Positions 1 through 11,000 of a stretch of 64,000 nt of DNA are shown one piece after another. Each line of letters opens with the position of its first letter. Positions within the stretch are counted from its first letter, which is position 1. The notes under the pieces were generated by a model, which did not search any database, was not told the origin of the DNA, and saw only the letters and a list, made by a program, of their open reading frames with translations. Where the stretch lies: NCBI RefSeq assembly GCF_003590095.1, contig NC_039489.1, forward strand, positions 4,650,001-4,714,000, read 5' to 3'. The stretch is from Trichoplusia ni. Lineage: Eukaryota > Arthropoda > Insecta > Lepidoptera > Noctuidae. The position numbers and the translations under genes were made by a program.

Positions 1-20
1 GAATATACTGAATCTATATT

Positions 21-258
21 AAACAAATAAATAAGTAAATGCGGACAACATCACATACATTGTTCTGAACCCAAATTAAGTTGCTAAAGCACTTGTGATA
101 TGGAATTCAAATGCAACGAAGGTATCACAAACAGCTAGACCTGAGACAATGTAGAAATGTGAATTATTATATTGAACCGACCGGGGATCGAACCCGGGAC
201 CTCAGAGCTAGCGACACCTTGAAACCGGTGCGTACGCCACTCGACCACGGAGGTCGTC
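21..258 (-). mobile_element. tRNA-headed SINE, family A, copy 1
   Basis: Read on the minus strand the element begins with a tRNA-like head near 258, with an A-box-like TGGTCGAGTGG and a B box GGTTCGATCCC. It continues through a unique body and ends in an ATTT-rich tail near 21. It matches three other copies at 10362-10588, 33281-33519 and 59798-60020 almost end to end. This copy is the most diverged, with several substitutions in the body. It is non-coding and would depend on a LINE for mobility. Confidence 0.9.
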
Positions 259-284
259 TATATTCTATGATACATATTATTTAT

Positions 285-505
285 AAGTAGCCTTCCGCAA
301 ATCTGCCTGCTTGGATAACGGTTATCGCTATAAAACATAATCCCGTTTTCTGTAAGTCGAATAATATTTTTGAGTAACTCCTCCTATTTAAATTCGGTTG
401 AAAAATATATATGTTACTTCTAATACTTTTAAAAGTATGTGTACTAAGTTTTGCGATGATCGGTTAAATAGCTTTCGAGTGAAAGCCAAACAAACAAATT
501 TATCA
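285..505 (-). mobile_element. Degenerate Helitron-like remnant
   Basis: The left side resembles the hairpin region at the 3' end of lepidopteran non-autonomous Helitrons ('cttccgcaaatctgcctgc', read on the minus strand). The right side has the 'gctttcgagtgaaagcc' stretch that usually precedes their oligonucleotide repeat. Terminal CTAG and TC are not preserved, so the assignment rests on weak similarity. Confidence 0.3.
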
Positions 506-682
506 TTTTTTATATTAATTGTACAGTTTACAATCTCTCAAAAAGTTGAAATTGGTTTTTGAATAAATAAATTGATATTACATGTCTTATTTAGCAAAAT
601 ATTTGCATTTCTACTAGCTACTATCGTAACAGATTAGGAATTTGACTAAAAATTGGATTGAACTGTAATTGCTGTGGTAATA

Positions 683-775
683 AATTGGATGTTTTTGTGA
701 CACATGTCTTTGGGTGTCATGTGACTTGGATGTTTATGAAACCTCCCACAACACAAGGATTGGAAGCCTCTCTGC
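683..775 (+). mobile_element. SINE family B, 3' part only
   Basis: The stretch with 'gtgacttggatgtttatgaa' and 'cacaacacaaggatt' matches the 3' body of family B copies (full-length example 53030-53215). The tRNA-like head is missing. Confidence 0.45.
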
Positions 776-1464
776 AGAATTGTATTTTTATTAAAATACT
801 AACAGTTTTTTTGGTCTGTCACACAAAAAATGATAAAATAATGATATAAAATTTTTATTTGAAAAAGTATTGTGAAATTCTCAAAATACCATAAAAGTAA
901 GTTTCTAATGCACTAACAATAAGCTAATAGGTAAGTGACCTTCCAAAAACAACCAAATTACAAAAATTCAACTCAATTCTACAAAATACTCAAGAAAACT
1001 TTATTCGAAAGGGATTCAGACGTTTATCCCTTAAGATATGAACAAATGATTCTACCATATGTCTTCTATACGAAAATCGATTACATTTAGACGCAAATAT
1101 TGATAAAGTCTTTTTAACGTGTTCGAGTGAGTTCTAAGTACTTTAAGCCTTGTTGAATACTAATGTTTCAATATGTATTATGTTGGTAAACGTGCTAGGT
1201 AGATATTTAACGCTTAAGTGATGAGGACTTGATCTTATTAGTTTACTTTTATATTTAAGTTATGAAAATCATAGACTATTTTTTTTGCTTAGCTGACCAG
1301 TCGAGGGGTTTGAACTCCCGACACTGACAATTATCAGACTCCATACAATATATGCTAAAGAAAGACCCAAAAAGTTGAGGGTTGAGAGCAAAATTCAACT
1401 ATCATTTAACAAAGTTACAAAGCAATCGTTGCTTAACAAAGATCTTTATTTTTGGTATAGTGTA

Positions 1465-1525
1465 TTGTCACAGCGGCAACAGACATCTGAGAATTTTTCA
1501 ACTGCCTTACCATCACGGTTCAATA
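1465..1525 (+). repeat. Dispersed repeat family P, internal fragment
   Basis: Contains 'cagcggcaacagacatctga' and 'accatcacggttca', the middle of family P, which recurs more than ten times in this window (near-complete copy 60360-60655). Both ends are missing. A B-box-like 'ggggatcgaatctg' follows at about 1535 but cannot be tied to an element. Confidence 0.5.
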
Positions 1526-2005
1526 TTCTTTGCGGGGATCGAATCTGCAACATGCGTCATTAACTATAGTAATCGTTTCTGACTTATAACGACTTGGCCA
1601 TTAGTGTAGACATTTAGTTAATTAAAACAATACTTACCTAGTATTGTCCTATGGCTGGACACAGCCTTCTATTGGCAAAATAATTGACATTGATCTTAAC
1701 GCTTGCTTACTACGGTATTTCGTCCAGTTAAATCGATTTAAAAATCACTTTGTAATACATTTTACCTGAAACCATCATTTAAAATTCCATTTACCCTCAT
1801 CTAACGGTATCTATCGGTTAATTTTCTATTTATAAATAAGGGTTGAAATCAATCACCGTTAAAAAAGTTGACTCTATTTTTAACTCTCATCAAGGCGTTT
1901 TGATTTTAATTTTAACTTCAAAAGGATAAATTTCAAAGTTGTTGTATTAAGTTCCGTTCAAATTTAAATAATATTATAGCACAGTTGGCTTCAGAAGTCT
2001 GACAA

Positions 2006-2140
2006 TCCTACTAATATTATAAACGCGAAAGTTATTATCTATGGATATTCGTACCAATTTCACGCAAAAACTACTAAACGGATTTAGAGAAAACTGCGTT
2101 CCCAGGTAGTTTACAGCCAGGAAATCCACAAAGGATAGTT
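2006..2140 (+). mobile_element. Non-autonomous Helitron, 5' half
   Basis: Starts A|TCCTACTAATATTATAAA, the 5' end of the second Helitron family in this window (compare 17806-17985 and 57535-57753). It runs into the 'actactaaacggatttag' stretch common in these elements. The 3' hairpin and CTAG end are absent; the sequence stops close to a SINE B copy at 2150. Confidence 0.5.
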
Positions 2141-2149
2141 TCTATTCCG

Positions 2150-2325
2150 ATTTGATATTGATTTGTCGCGGCTTCGATCCCCGTGTTGAATAAGCATTGG
2201 AGTCATCCACGAATGCTTGTCCTGAGTCTGGGTGTCTTTGTACATGTGACTTGAATGTTTGTGATGCCCCCAGTGACTCAAAGATCAAATTCCTAAATCC
2301 GGGATCCGTTCTTAAAAAATAAATG
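2150..2325 (+). mobile_element. SINE family B copy, head damaged
   Basis: A B-box-like 'ggcttcgatccccg' is followed by 'atccacgaatgcttgtcctg', 'agtctgggtgtctttgtaca' and 'gtgacttgaatgtttgtga', the conserved body of family B. The A box is not recognisable. The open frame on the opposite strand here is incidental. Confidence 0.6.
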
Positions 2326-2513
2326 AAAATAAAACATATTTCCAAAACTACTTGCCACAATGTTTTAATGAGTTTCTATTTTTATATTAGGTAACAAAAT
2401 ACGTAGGCTTGATACCTAATTTACTTAGATGTTACCAAACAATTCTGACACCTTACAAATTAAGTTTTGTTAAACCAATTATGTTGTGTTACTGTTCCTA
2501 CATATAAAACTTA

Positions 2514-2768
2514 CTAGCTGTTGCCCGCGATTTCGTCCCCGTGGGTAGAAGATATAAGTAATGATCTATACATGCCCTGTTTTTTTCACATTTTCCATTA
2601 TATCTTCGCTCCTATTAGTTGCAGGGTGATGGTATATAGCCTATAATCTTCCTCGACGAAAGGTCTATTCAACACAAAAAGAATTTGTCAATTTGGACCA
2701 GTAGTTCCTGAGATTAGCGCGTTCAAACAAAGAAACAAACTCTTCAGCTTTATATATTAGTATATAGA
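2514..2768 (-). mobile_element. Non-autonomous Helitron, family 1, near complete
   Basis: On the minus strand it begins TC then TATAACTAATATATAAAGC-like sequence and the GTTTGTTT run. It ends with a CG-rich hairpin (pairing of 'cgcga' and 'cgtggg' stretches) and CTAG at 2514-2517, followed by T. Helitrons insert between A and T without duplication; the 3' junction fits, the 5' flank does not. Same family as 31524-31740 and 45679-45956. Confidence 0.8.
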
Positions 2769-3088
2769 AGTATGGATATAACCTATCACGTCTTTTGTAA
2801 TATAATATTTCTAGCTAGAACTCAATGTTAGATACAAGTTTATTCCCTAATAAGGATTGTTTGAGCATTGTGCATAAATACTTGTAATACACGTTTCCTA
2901 CCAATTATTTGTCACTTGAGAGTAGTGACAAATTTAACAAAATAATAGTAAAAAGCCATTTATAGGGCCGCAATAACATTAATTCCTTCACAGCACTGAA
3001 AAACTGTCTCTTTAAAAATCGAATTCTGTTGACCGATTTGTGCTGAATTAAACAGACCTCAGATTATGTTTTTTTTTTTTCTGTCACA

Positions 3089-3290
3089 CTAGCTGTTGCT
3101 AGCGGCTTTGCCCGCTTGGATTAAAGACGGTATAAGTTGCCAAAACATTACCCCCTTGTAAGAAAGTCGGATAAAAATACGTATGTCAAATTCAAGGTGC
3201 TAGTTCACTCCATAACATATTCCATCGAAATCAGTCTTAATAACCTTAGTTTAAATACTGTTACAATTGTAATATTAGTGTAATAATCTT
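3089..3290 (-). mobile_element. Helitron-like 3' end with degraded body
   Basis: CTAG at 3089-3092 followed by 'ctgttgctagcggctttgcc' matches the 3' terminal hairpin of family 1 Helitrons on the minus strand. The rest of the body is too diverged to align and no 5' TC end can be fixed. Confidence 0.4.
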
Positions 3291-3499
3291 CGTATTATAG
3301 GCTTCCTAGACATCTGTAATTGCTAAGTCACAGTGATATCATCTAACTTGCAAAGGTCACGCAACAATGGTATCACAAACATAAGTGACATTTGCACGAT
3401 ACATAATATATCACATCAAAGCGATATCATTGTCCCGTTACATATGCAAAGGTCACAAGTTCAAATACCTGCCCATGTCTTTTCGAATTCATGTGAGTA

Positions 3500-3640
3500 T
3501 CCTACTAATAAACATGAAAGTTTGTATGTACGGATGTCTGTTCCTTTTTCATACAAAAACCACTGAACGGATTTAGACGAATCTGGGTACACAGATAGTT
3601 TATAAGGACGATTAACGAATACGATATTTTATGTTCCTAT
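3500..3640 (+). mobile_element. Non-autonomous Helitron, 5' half
   Basis: Starts A|TCCTACTAATAAACATGAAA and continues into 'aaccactgaacggatttaga' and 'cacagatagtttataagga', as in the fragment at 2006. The 3' end is lost. Confidence 0.5.
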
Positions 3641-3859
3641 GGGTTCATGTTTGATTTGGTGTGGTTAGGCAAGCAGTCAATAGCTAGTTACTAAGTCATA
3701 GTGAAGGATAACATGGTGAGGAAACCGTCCATTTTGTGTGTATTTAAATCCATGCAAGGGCCTACGGGCGGTTTAAAAACTTTTATAATAGGTCGGAAGT
3801 ACGTCGACTCTGCCAAAGTAAAAGTTTAAAAGCAGCTCCTTTTTAGCGAAGTTTAATAA

Positions 3860-3995
3860 AAAATGGCCAAGTGCGAGTTGGGTGCTTACAATGTTAGCTC
3901 TACGGAAACCTATACATCTTTATATTATGTTTTTACGCAAGGGACTTCTAAATTATGTTCCAAATTTTCAAACTGTTTGTATCTTGATACAACTT
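3860..3995 (+). repeat. Dispersed repeat family P, 5' part
   Basis: Begins 'aatggccaagtgcgagttgg' then 'ctacggaaaccta' and 'tttttacgcaaggga', matching the start of family P as seen at 60360. The conserved core is absent. Confidence 0.4.
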
Positions 3996-4065
3996 GAAAG
4001 ATAGGGTAGTTTACATCTCAATTAATAGTCGCAATATAATTATTTTCTTGCAAATTATTTATCTA

Positions 4066-4429
4066 CTAGCTGTTGCCCGCGACATCGTCCGCGTGGCTAG
4101 AAGATACAAGTTAGGAATTTTGGAACGGAAGCCCTCGAAGATGAATATTTTTCCCCGGTTTTGCCACATTTTCCATTGTATATTCGCTTTTATTAGTTGC
4201 AGCGTGGTGGTATATAGCCTAAAACCTTCCTCGATGAATGGTCTATTGAATCGTATACCTGCCCTGTTTTTTTCACATTTTCTATTGTTTCTTCGTTCCT
4301 ATTAGTCGCAGCGTGATGGTTTATAGCCTAAAACCCTCCTCGATGAAAGATCTATTTGACACAAAAAAAATATTTGGACCAGTAGTTCCTGAGATTAGCG
4401 CGCGCTTCAGCTTTATTTATTAGTATAGA
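4066..4429 (-). mobile_element. Non-autonomous Helitron, family 1, with internal duplication
   Basis: On the minus strand the element starts TC at 4429-4428 and ends with the hairpin and CTAG at 4069-4066. Both ends fit insertion between A and T. Relative to other family 1 copies it is about 100 bp longer, because the middle segment is present twice, at about 4153-4253 and 4260-4350. The two segments differ at several positions, so the duplication is not recent or joins two subfamilies. Confidence 0.8.
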
Positions 4430-4454
4430 TATAGATCATCTACTCTCCTACTTA

Positions 4455-4485
4455 ACTCGCGGACGAAGGTGCGGATAAAAGCTGG
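4455..4485 (+). mobile_element. Isolated Helitron 3' tip, opposite orientation
   Basis: 'ctcgcggacgaaggtgcgg' followed by 'ataaaagctgg' resembles the plus-strand 3' hairpin and CTRR end of these Helitrons. It lies about 25 bp from the 5' end of the minus-strand copy at 4066-4429. Only the tip is present. Confidence 0.35.
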
Positions 4486-4489
4486 TATA

Positions 4490-7400
4490 TATAAATGGTT
4501 CAATTAAGTATATGTTAACTTCTTTACATACCCTTGATGTAAAACATTATCGTGGATAGTATTGACACATGTCAAACAACCTCATATCAGTGCCCGCTTA
4601 AATCATTCATGCTTGAACAATTAACTGTAGATCCACGAATCATGATCTAATTAATTAATGTATACAATCTGTCAATATAATTAGACAGACATTATAGCCA
4701 AGACCTAATGAACTTAGCTACGAAATTACGTTTACTTAAGTGGTAATTAGATGGCAAGTAAGAAGCAAATATTTGCCTTTCGACAACTGTTGTAATTTGA
4801 TCTATATTATAGAGATTCATTTCATTAGAAACATCTAATTATATTGGTCGATACATCCGAAAGGATATTATCCTATCTGGATTGTATACAAAATCTTCAA
4901 ATTAACATTCATACGAAACTTAGTACCATAGGTGACACACAAAAGCATTTCGTTTTGCTTTTTTTTTTTCAAGAAAACATATTTGTGTCCCTTTTAATAC
5001 GTTACAAATTGACTCAAGGTGCGCGGTGAAAATCATATTCTTATGAAGAAGAACCGGAACGAAACTCCATAAGTTACTGTTTAAAAATAACGATAAATAC
5101 CATTCTTCCTTTACAAAATTTGCAAAAACATGGATTAATAGCAAACCTAGGATCATTATGGCAAAAAAATACAATCATGGAAGAGAAAAGGAAACGATCA
5201 AGTACCTAATTACTGTGATTTTCAATATTTTTTCACGTATCAACTGCTTGAGGTGTGAGTGGGTGAATGTACATAGATGTATGACCACGCTATGATGAGG
5301 TAAAATTACCGGTCGAGAGCGGTAGAGTGAAGCGAAAATATTCCGGTTAAATTTTGTCATGCAATTATTAATTTCAATCAATAATTTTGCCTAGAGCGTT
5401 TTTCTGTTACACATAAGTCTGTCAGACTATTCTTACATTTTTAGATCGTTGGCTTATTATCTCCATATTCGTAATACCTATAATGTTTCTATATATTTTC
5501 TTGAAAAAATAAAGGACTAAAAAATGGAGAAGAAATGGGAAACATAAAAAACTGAAAGGTCAAAAATTTTAATTTTTAAGGTTATGTGTGGCCGAGACTG
5601 AGATATAACAACGAGAAAAATATCTCTTTTCGATTTTTATCTTACTTGTACATAATTCACCTTTAAATCAAATAAACAGAAATAGCTCAATCCGTTCTAT
5701 AGCTATGATGACGCAGACGGTTTTTGCGTCGAGGCTTAGTCGGGTAGCCCGAATAAATACCATATTTTTCCCTGTTTCTTAGCGGAACAATTGGGGTCCA
5801 AAATAACAATAAATATTTTGCCTCGATAGTGTTATTCTCACAACTAGGCGTAACTTAATTCTCATGACGGATAGGAGTTCCTCCAATCGAATTATGTCCC
5901 CCTTTCGGTTCCGGCCAAAAATTACCAAACTTCCGATGTTACAATCCTTTTTTTGGAGGAAGTCTGATATGATCCGATTTGTGAAAAATTGGCGAAGGGA
6001 TGTTTCCGCATCAATCTAGATCTAAACTTTGGTCTTTTTCTTTAACTGGTTGTCTTGGTGAGGAGTTTATTGGTGTTTTTCTGACTGTATTGCGAAGCGT
6101 AGGTAGAAATTATAAACCGAAAACCTTTCTTAAAGTTTTCAAGTTAGTAAAATCGCATCTCAATCGACTTTCTGACTCAAACGAATCTTTTTTTTAAGAG
6201 GTAAAAACGGAACATTGTACTAGATCCTATCCTACCCTGTCGAACAGTCTGTCACCAGAGAATATATCAGCAACTGTCATAGACAGACTATTAAATTTTC
6301 ACTTTTTCATTCTATAATAAAAAATAAAATAAGAAAAGATTAAGCAACGTTGTTTTTTTTCTTTCTGACTTTATTACATTGGTTGTGTTATTGTTTTTCA
6401 TAGAAAGAATACTAATGACAAGCCTAAGATAACTAAATCCTTGTCTACATACAAAGAGGCACCGTCGCTTTGATTTTAAACTTTAAAAAAAAAACCTCGC
6501 ATATTACCCAACCCTGTTACTTATATTACACATGTAATCCTCCCATATTACCTAACCTAACCCATAATAAACATGTTCATTACACCACTTTTCATCCCTT
6601 AGCAAAAACTCCCGAAACACAAACTAAAGTGAAGGGAAACATTATAATAAAACCTGTATCGCGAAGCCTACAGCGGTGATTGATGAGCGTTCCGTATGAG
6701 GTATTACCTAACGCGGCAGATTTACAACTACAGGTGGTAATAATAACATACTAATGTATCTGAGGGCTCTGGAGCGGTATTGATATGTATGTTAGGTATA
6801 TGTAGGTTATCTGAGTTCTGGACTTGATGTAGTTTTGTTTATTTTAAAAGTGTGTTTTTTTTTTTAAATAAATGTTGCTTAACTTACGCACGGTAGTATC
6901 AGTTTAAACCTCGTGTTGCAGGGGTGTCAAAAACATTGGAATTTTACACAAAGGCACGAAAAGTTAGACCGAAAGTTTGTCATAAGAGTCGAAATTACAG
7001 TACGTCTATGGTCTATACCAGTCGACTTACATACATCATTAATTTATTAACCAATTAAGTTTGAGTCGATACTCACGACACTGAAGGTTTTGTACAAATA
7101 GGCAAAAAATAAATAAATCGGTTAGTTGCTAAATGAATTCGAGAGTGGAAAACCCATGTCTACTTTTAATATTTGGTAGTAGCGCCAATAGAAATACATC
7201 ATTATTGAAAAAAATATGTCCTAGCTATCACGGTAAAGTTTTAACCTTTTGGCTACGGAACCATTCTCATAAATTAAACCTTTATCCCATGTACCCTAAA
7301 AATAATTGTTACATCATCATATTTCTCATTAGTGTATTAATTATACCTATCACAGTCAGAAGAACAAGTTAGAAATCCAGGCCAAGTTTCCAGCATTCAA

Positions 7401-9190
7401 TACACGTGAGCAACTTGACCTTTGGAAGGTTACTAAGGAGGTCAGTCAGATAGGTCGTCAGATATTTCCTTTAATACGAGACCTGGGTATAAAGAGCTTA
7501 ACTAACTCGCAGAAAGTTAGAAAAACTTGTTTAATTGATAAAATAGAAGGGTGAAGCAATGTGCCTTTGAAAGTTGTTGCTAGCTCATCTCTTTAGACAT
7601 GACTAGTCTAGATTTTCGGTGTGACCCTAGATTAGTCCTGTACCTTTGCTCATTTTACAGGAGTACATGAAGTGTTTGTCAACCGACTTCAAAATAGAAG
7701 TTCTATTTGTTTTTTTTAACTCAGACTTTCGGACTGGATGAACAGATTTTGTTGAATGTGAAATAACTGTCATTTGGTTCCAAAATTTCATCAAGTTTGT
7801 AAGTGGTTTTGATTTGGAGCTAGTAATAGGATTTTGCTGCAAGAAAAAAAAATCATTTTTTTTTTGTACTGCAGCTCAATCCATATACTTGTATTTTATT
7901 TTTCGTAAAGTTGGTTCTTATCAGCTCTTTGGGTCAAGAGTCGTAGTGTACAAATAAAATCATACTGATTACGTAAGTCCTTAATAAATATGAACGTGTT
8001 TATTTGACCTACATTTCTAAATAAGTTTCATAACCAGGTATTATGATTTTGAATTGATTCAGAGGTTAAGAGACCACAGGTGGACATGTTTTATGTTCAA
8101 GCTGAACTTGGCCTCTCTCCTTCCGTTTTCGAAAATATTTTAATTATCATTAGTCATTAATGTTCAAATGTACAAAAATATTATCAAGCCTCTTTTCACT
8201 TGGAACTTTGTAATAGGTTAAAGTTATGATGATGAACACAATTCATTGAAATAATCCCGAAAAGTATTTTTCTTCCACTTTGTACTCCGAAAATTAATCA
8301 CATATTAAAACACAGGGTGCACGAAAATAGCTTGTCCGATTTACGATACCGACGCACCCTGTAGTTTAACCCTATTATAGAAACGCTGACGAAGCAATTA
8401 TTTTATCACCAAGACCATGCTTATGGTTGCTTGCACCGGAATATATTAAAAATATAATATACATTTTTATAAATAATTTTGAAGATGACCAAATAATGTT
8501 TAAACCGTTTTAAGGTATGAATATCAACCTTATTGACCATGATAATAAAGTCTAGTGATAAAACCATTCAAAACATAATTATCTTTTATAAATCACACAC
8601 TCTTATTAGACATAATCTTCTGAAGCTACAACTCAACTTACAATATCATAAAAAATATACTTCTCCAAGTACGAAGTGTGATCTTTATGTTAAAGTCATT
8701 CAGTTTCATGAAACTATCATAGCTGATTTAATTTCCATTGAAAAACATTTGCCTACCGTATTGCTTCCAAATATTTGCACTAATGTAACAAAAATGAGAT
8801 CCAGATTCAATTTTTACATGGGCATGTAATAAGCTCGTTTTAAACTGTATTTCACTAATCAAATTGTATTTTAATATCCTGTTTTCCGCAACTATTATTA
8901 TAAAGTATTCAAAATACGTATTATGTAATCATAAAACAAATTACGTTTAAATCTTATCGTGCATCAGATGAGCGTTATAAACTTTCAGAATACCTTTAAA
9001 ACGCGCAATAACTTTTATCGCTACAAATAAGTCATTAAAAAGCATGTTAAAACATTTCAAATTGTTCCAAAACTTCGTAACTAGGTTACAGAACTTCAAA
9101 ACTTTGAAACACGTACGAAGTTCCCGTAAAAATGCAATAATAATCAGGCGGTAAAATTATAAGTAATATTTTTTTAAGAAATAAATAAAA
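4490..9190. other. AT-rich stretch, no gene recognised
   Basis: No open frame here has a family signature. The only structured items are a fragment of family R (5734-5762) and a 10-bp inverted repeat pair ending 'acagggtgc' / 'gcaccctgt' (8312-8362). The rest is simple AT-rich sequence with short homopolymer runs. Confidence 0.6.
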
Positions 9191-9196
9191 ACTCAC

Positions 9197-9470
9197 CGTA
9201 AAATACTAACACATCACTGAAAAGCACTTAAATTTTTCCTCGAAAATTGTTTTCACAGCACTTTAATATAATAAACACATTTTTTTTATTATTTTTCTGA
9301 AATGTCACTTCACTGCATTTTTTTGCACTACGATCGAAGGGGTTGTTCGTGAAGGCGTGCGGTACCTTCCGAATCGCGAACCATTCTACCCCCTCCCTTA
9401 AGAGAGACTGTGTGGCGTAGCACGCATGCGCCGACAAATATATTTTAGTTGAGCCTTCTGGTTTTTGCAT
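9197..9470 (-). promoter_or_regulatory. Candidate promoter and non-coding first exon
   Basis: On the minus strand a TATA-like TATATTT (9442-9436) lies 33 bases upstream of CACACAGTC, whose CA could be an initiator (+1 near 9409). Between them is GCGCATGCGT (9431-9422), close to the palindromic NRF1/Ewg site. Downstream, about 213 nt lead to TACG|GTGAGT (9200-9191), a good 5' splice site. Base composition is clearly richer in GC than the flanks. An 80-residue frame (9470-9228) crosses the region but has no recognised family. No acceptor or coding exon was identified, so this is an inference from motif spacing. Confidence 0.35.
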
Positions 9471-9600
9471 TTACCAAACGTATCTTGAAGTTTGAAAAGT
9501 GTGTTTTTTGGGCGAATCTAAAAATGTTATCGAAACATGAGTGTATTTGATTTAATATCTATCGTTCGTGAGGCGGATTTAGAATTATTTATTTAATAAC

Positions 9601-9652
9601 GGTTTACCCACGTGTATTTGTCGGGCTGTCCAGATAAATACGCGCAAGTAAA
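9601..9652. repeat. Family R ends arranged head to head
   Basis: 'ggtttacccacgtgtatttg' is followed directly by 'cagataaatacgcgcaagta' and 'aac', which is the imperfect reverse complement. Each half matches the 'ataaatacgcgtgagtaaac' end of family R seen alone at 14050, 19313, 55561 and elsewhere. The result is a roughly 50-bp imperfect palindrome. Confidence 0.6.
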
Positions 9653-10138
9653 CAGTCATTAAGTAAATAATTAAGTGAGTTTAATTTAACGAACGTGTTT
9701 TATCAGTAAAATAGAACGGGTTTATAATTTGTTTGTAGGTTACAATTGTATTTTTCAAAAGTAATAATTGGATTTTTTTGCTTTTTCTTCTACATAGCAA
9801 ATTTTTGTTTCTAACCGCACATCTAAAGTCATTATATCTGTATATTACCTCTCTTATGCCTACTGCAATAGAACCTTTTTGATTTGAATTGACTGACACA
9901 CTACATTCAAACCTGCTTTAAATGGCTGCGTCGCGTTGTTGAATCTATTTATAGTCAGTTATCATATTATTACCTACTCGTAAGTACCAATTTCTACGTC
10001 ATTTAAACTAAAATGATTTATATTTGTAATTCTAACGGAAAATGTATTTTATATCAGTAGGTAATGATTTTATTTATAGCTTGATTCTGAGTTTTATTAG
10101 GTAGATATTGGTGACACTTTTTTAAGTTTGCATACCTA

Positions 10139-10262
10139 GAGGGTAAAAAAGAACACTTATTATTACAGCTTTTCTGTCTGTACGTCTGATACCAGGCTGT
10201 GTATGTTTCTTAAACCATGATAGGATAGCTAGACTGCTGAAATTGTTACAGATATTGTATTT
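10139..10262 (-). repeat. Dispersed repeat family P copy
   Basis: Reads 'gggtaaaaaagaacact', then 'ctgtctgtacgtctgatacc', 'aggctgtgtatgtttc' and 'gatagctagactgctgaaat', the reverse complement of the conserved core of family P. Confidence 0.6.
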
Positions 10263-10361
10263 ATATCGTCGAATCAAAATCAAAGTCGAGTTGAAACAAC
10301 GTTATTTCTTTTAGAAATATGATTGTGACATTTTTATTTTTTCGAAAGTCAATACAAAATT

Positions 10362-10588
10362 ATAATAAATGTGGACAACATCACATACATTGTTCTGAAC
10401 CCAAAGTAAGTTGCTGAAGCACTTGTGTTATGGAATTCAGATACAACGAAGGTACCACAAACACCCAGACCCGAGACAATGTAGAAATGTGAATTTTTAC
10501 ATTGACCCGACCGGGGATCGAACCCGGGACCTCAGAGCTAGCGACACCTTGAAACCGGTGCGTACGCCACTCGACCACGGAGGTCGTC
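10362..10588 (-). mobile_element. tRNA-headed SINE, family A, copy 2
   Basis: Full-length copy. The tRNA-like head lies at 10588-10505 with clear A and B boxes, the body follows, and a short AT tail ends near 10362. It differs from copy 4 by only a handful of substitutions plus a 10-bp deletion in that copy. This indicates recent activity of the family. Confidence 0.92.
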
Positions 10589-10860
10589 ATTTTTTAATGA
10601 ATATCACACAAATTATATCAACTTAAAATGAAAAAAGTACGAATTTTTCCAAGAGAAAGTAAAAATACATAGTTTATACTTTATTATAAACATATTAATG
10701 TAGATAAATACAAAATGTAACTCTTTATTTTCTATCTCTTTTACTCTTTTATCTTGTAGAAGAACAATATCACCGATAACCTATAGGTAACAATACAGCA
10801 CCAGTACGATTCCAAAACGCGACCTTTAGAAATTTAGATCCCATAAAAAATACTCAAACT

Positions 10861-11000
10861 GCAGCAAGCGCTCCACCACAATTTCAATCGGTATTCGGCT
10901 TTCGGCTTTCGGCACGTCACACCGCTGAGTGACAGAAAGTTTCGGCCTATAGCCCATGGCCGACAAATCGTCGTTGACGTGCCACGAGTCAGCAATACGA
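10861..11000. other. GC-richer patch with 9-bp inverted repeat
   Basis: Within AT-rich flanks this patch contains a tandem 'ggctttcggctttc'. GGCACGTCA (10911-10919) and its exact inverse TGACGTGCC (10975-10983) are 55 bp apart. It could be regulatory or part of an old TIR element; there is no coding signature. Confidence 0.3.

Noticed and set aside
1290..1345. SINE head with B-box-like 'ggggtttgaactcccgac'
   Set aside because: No A box, body or tail could be matched to a family in the window.
3994..4305. 103-residue open frame on the plus strand
   Set aside because: It coincides with the non-autonomous Helitron at 4066-4429.
6545..6562. Telomere-like CCTAA repeats
   Set aside because: Only two partial CCTAA units, not an array.
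8312..8362. Miniature TIR element (ACAGGGTGC / GCACCCTGT)
   Set aside because: Only about 50 bp between 9-10-bp ends, with no target duplication and no second copy; it may be a relic but cannot be supported.
8533..8829. 98-residue open frame on the plus strand
   Set aside because: No recognised motif and no supporting promoter or splice signals; a chance frame is more likely.
10505..10588. tRNA gene
   Set aside because: A and B boxes are present but the ends do not form an acceptor stem, and the same sequence heads four SINE copies.
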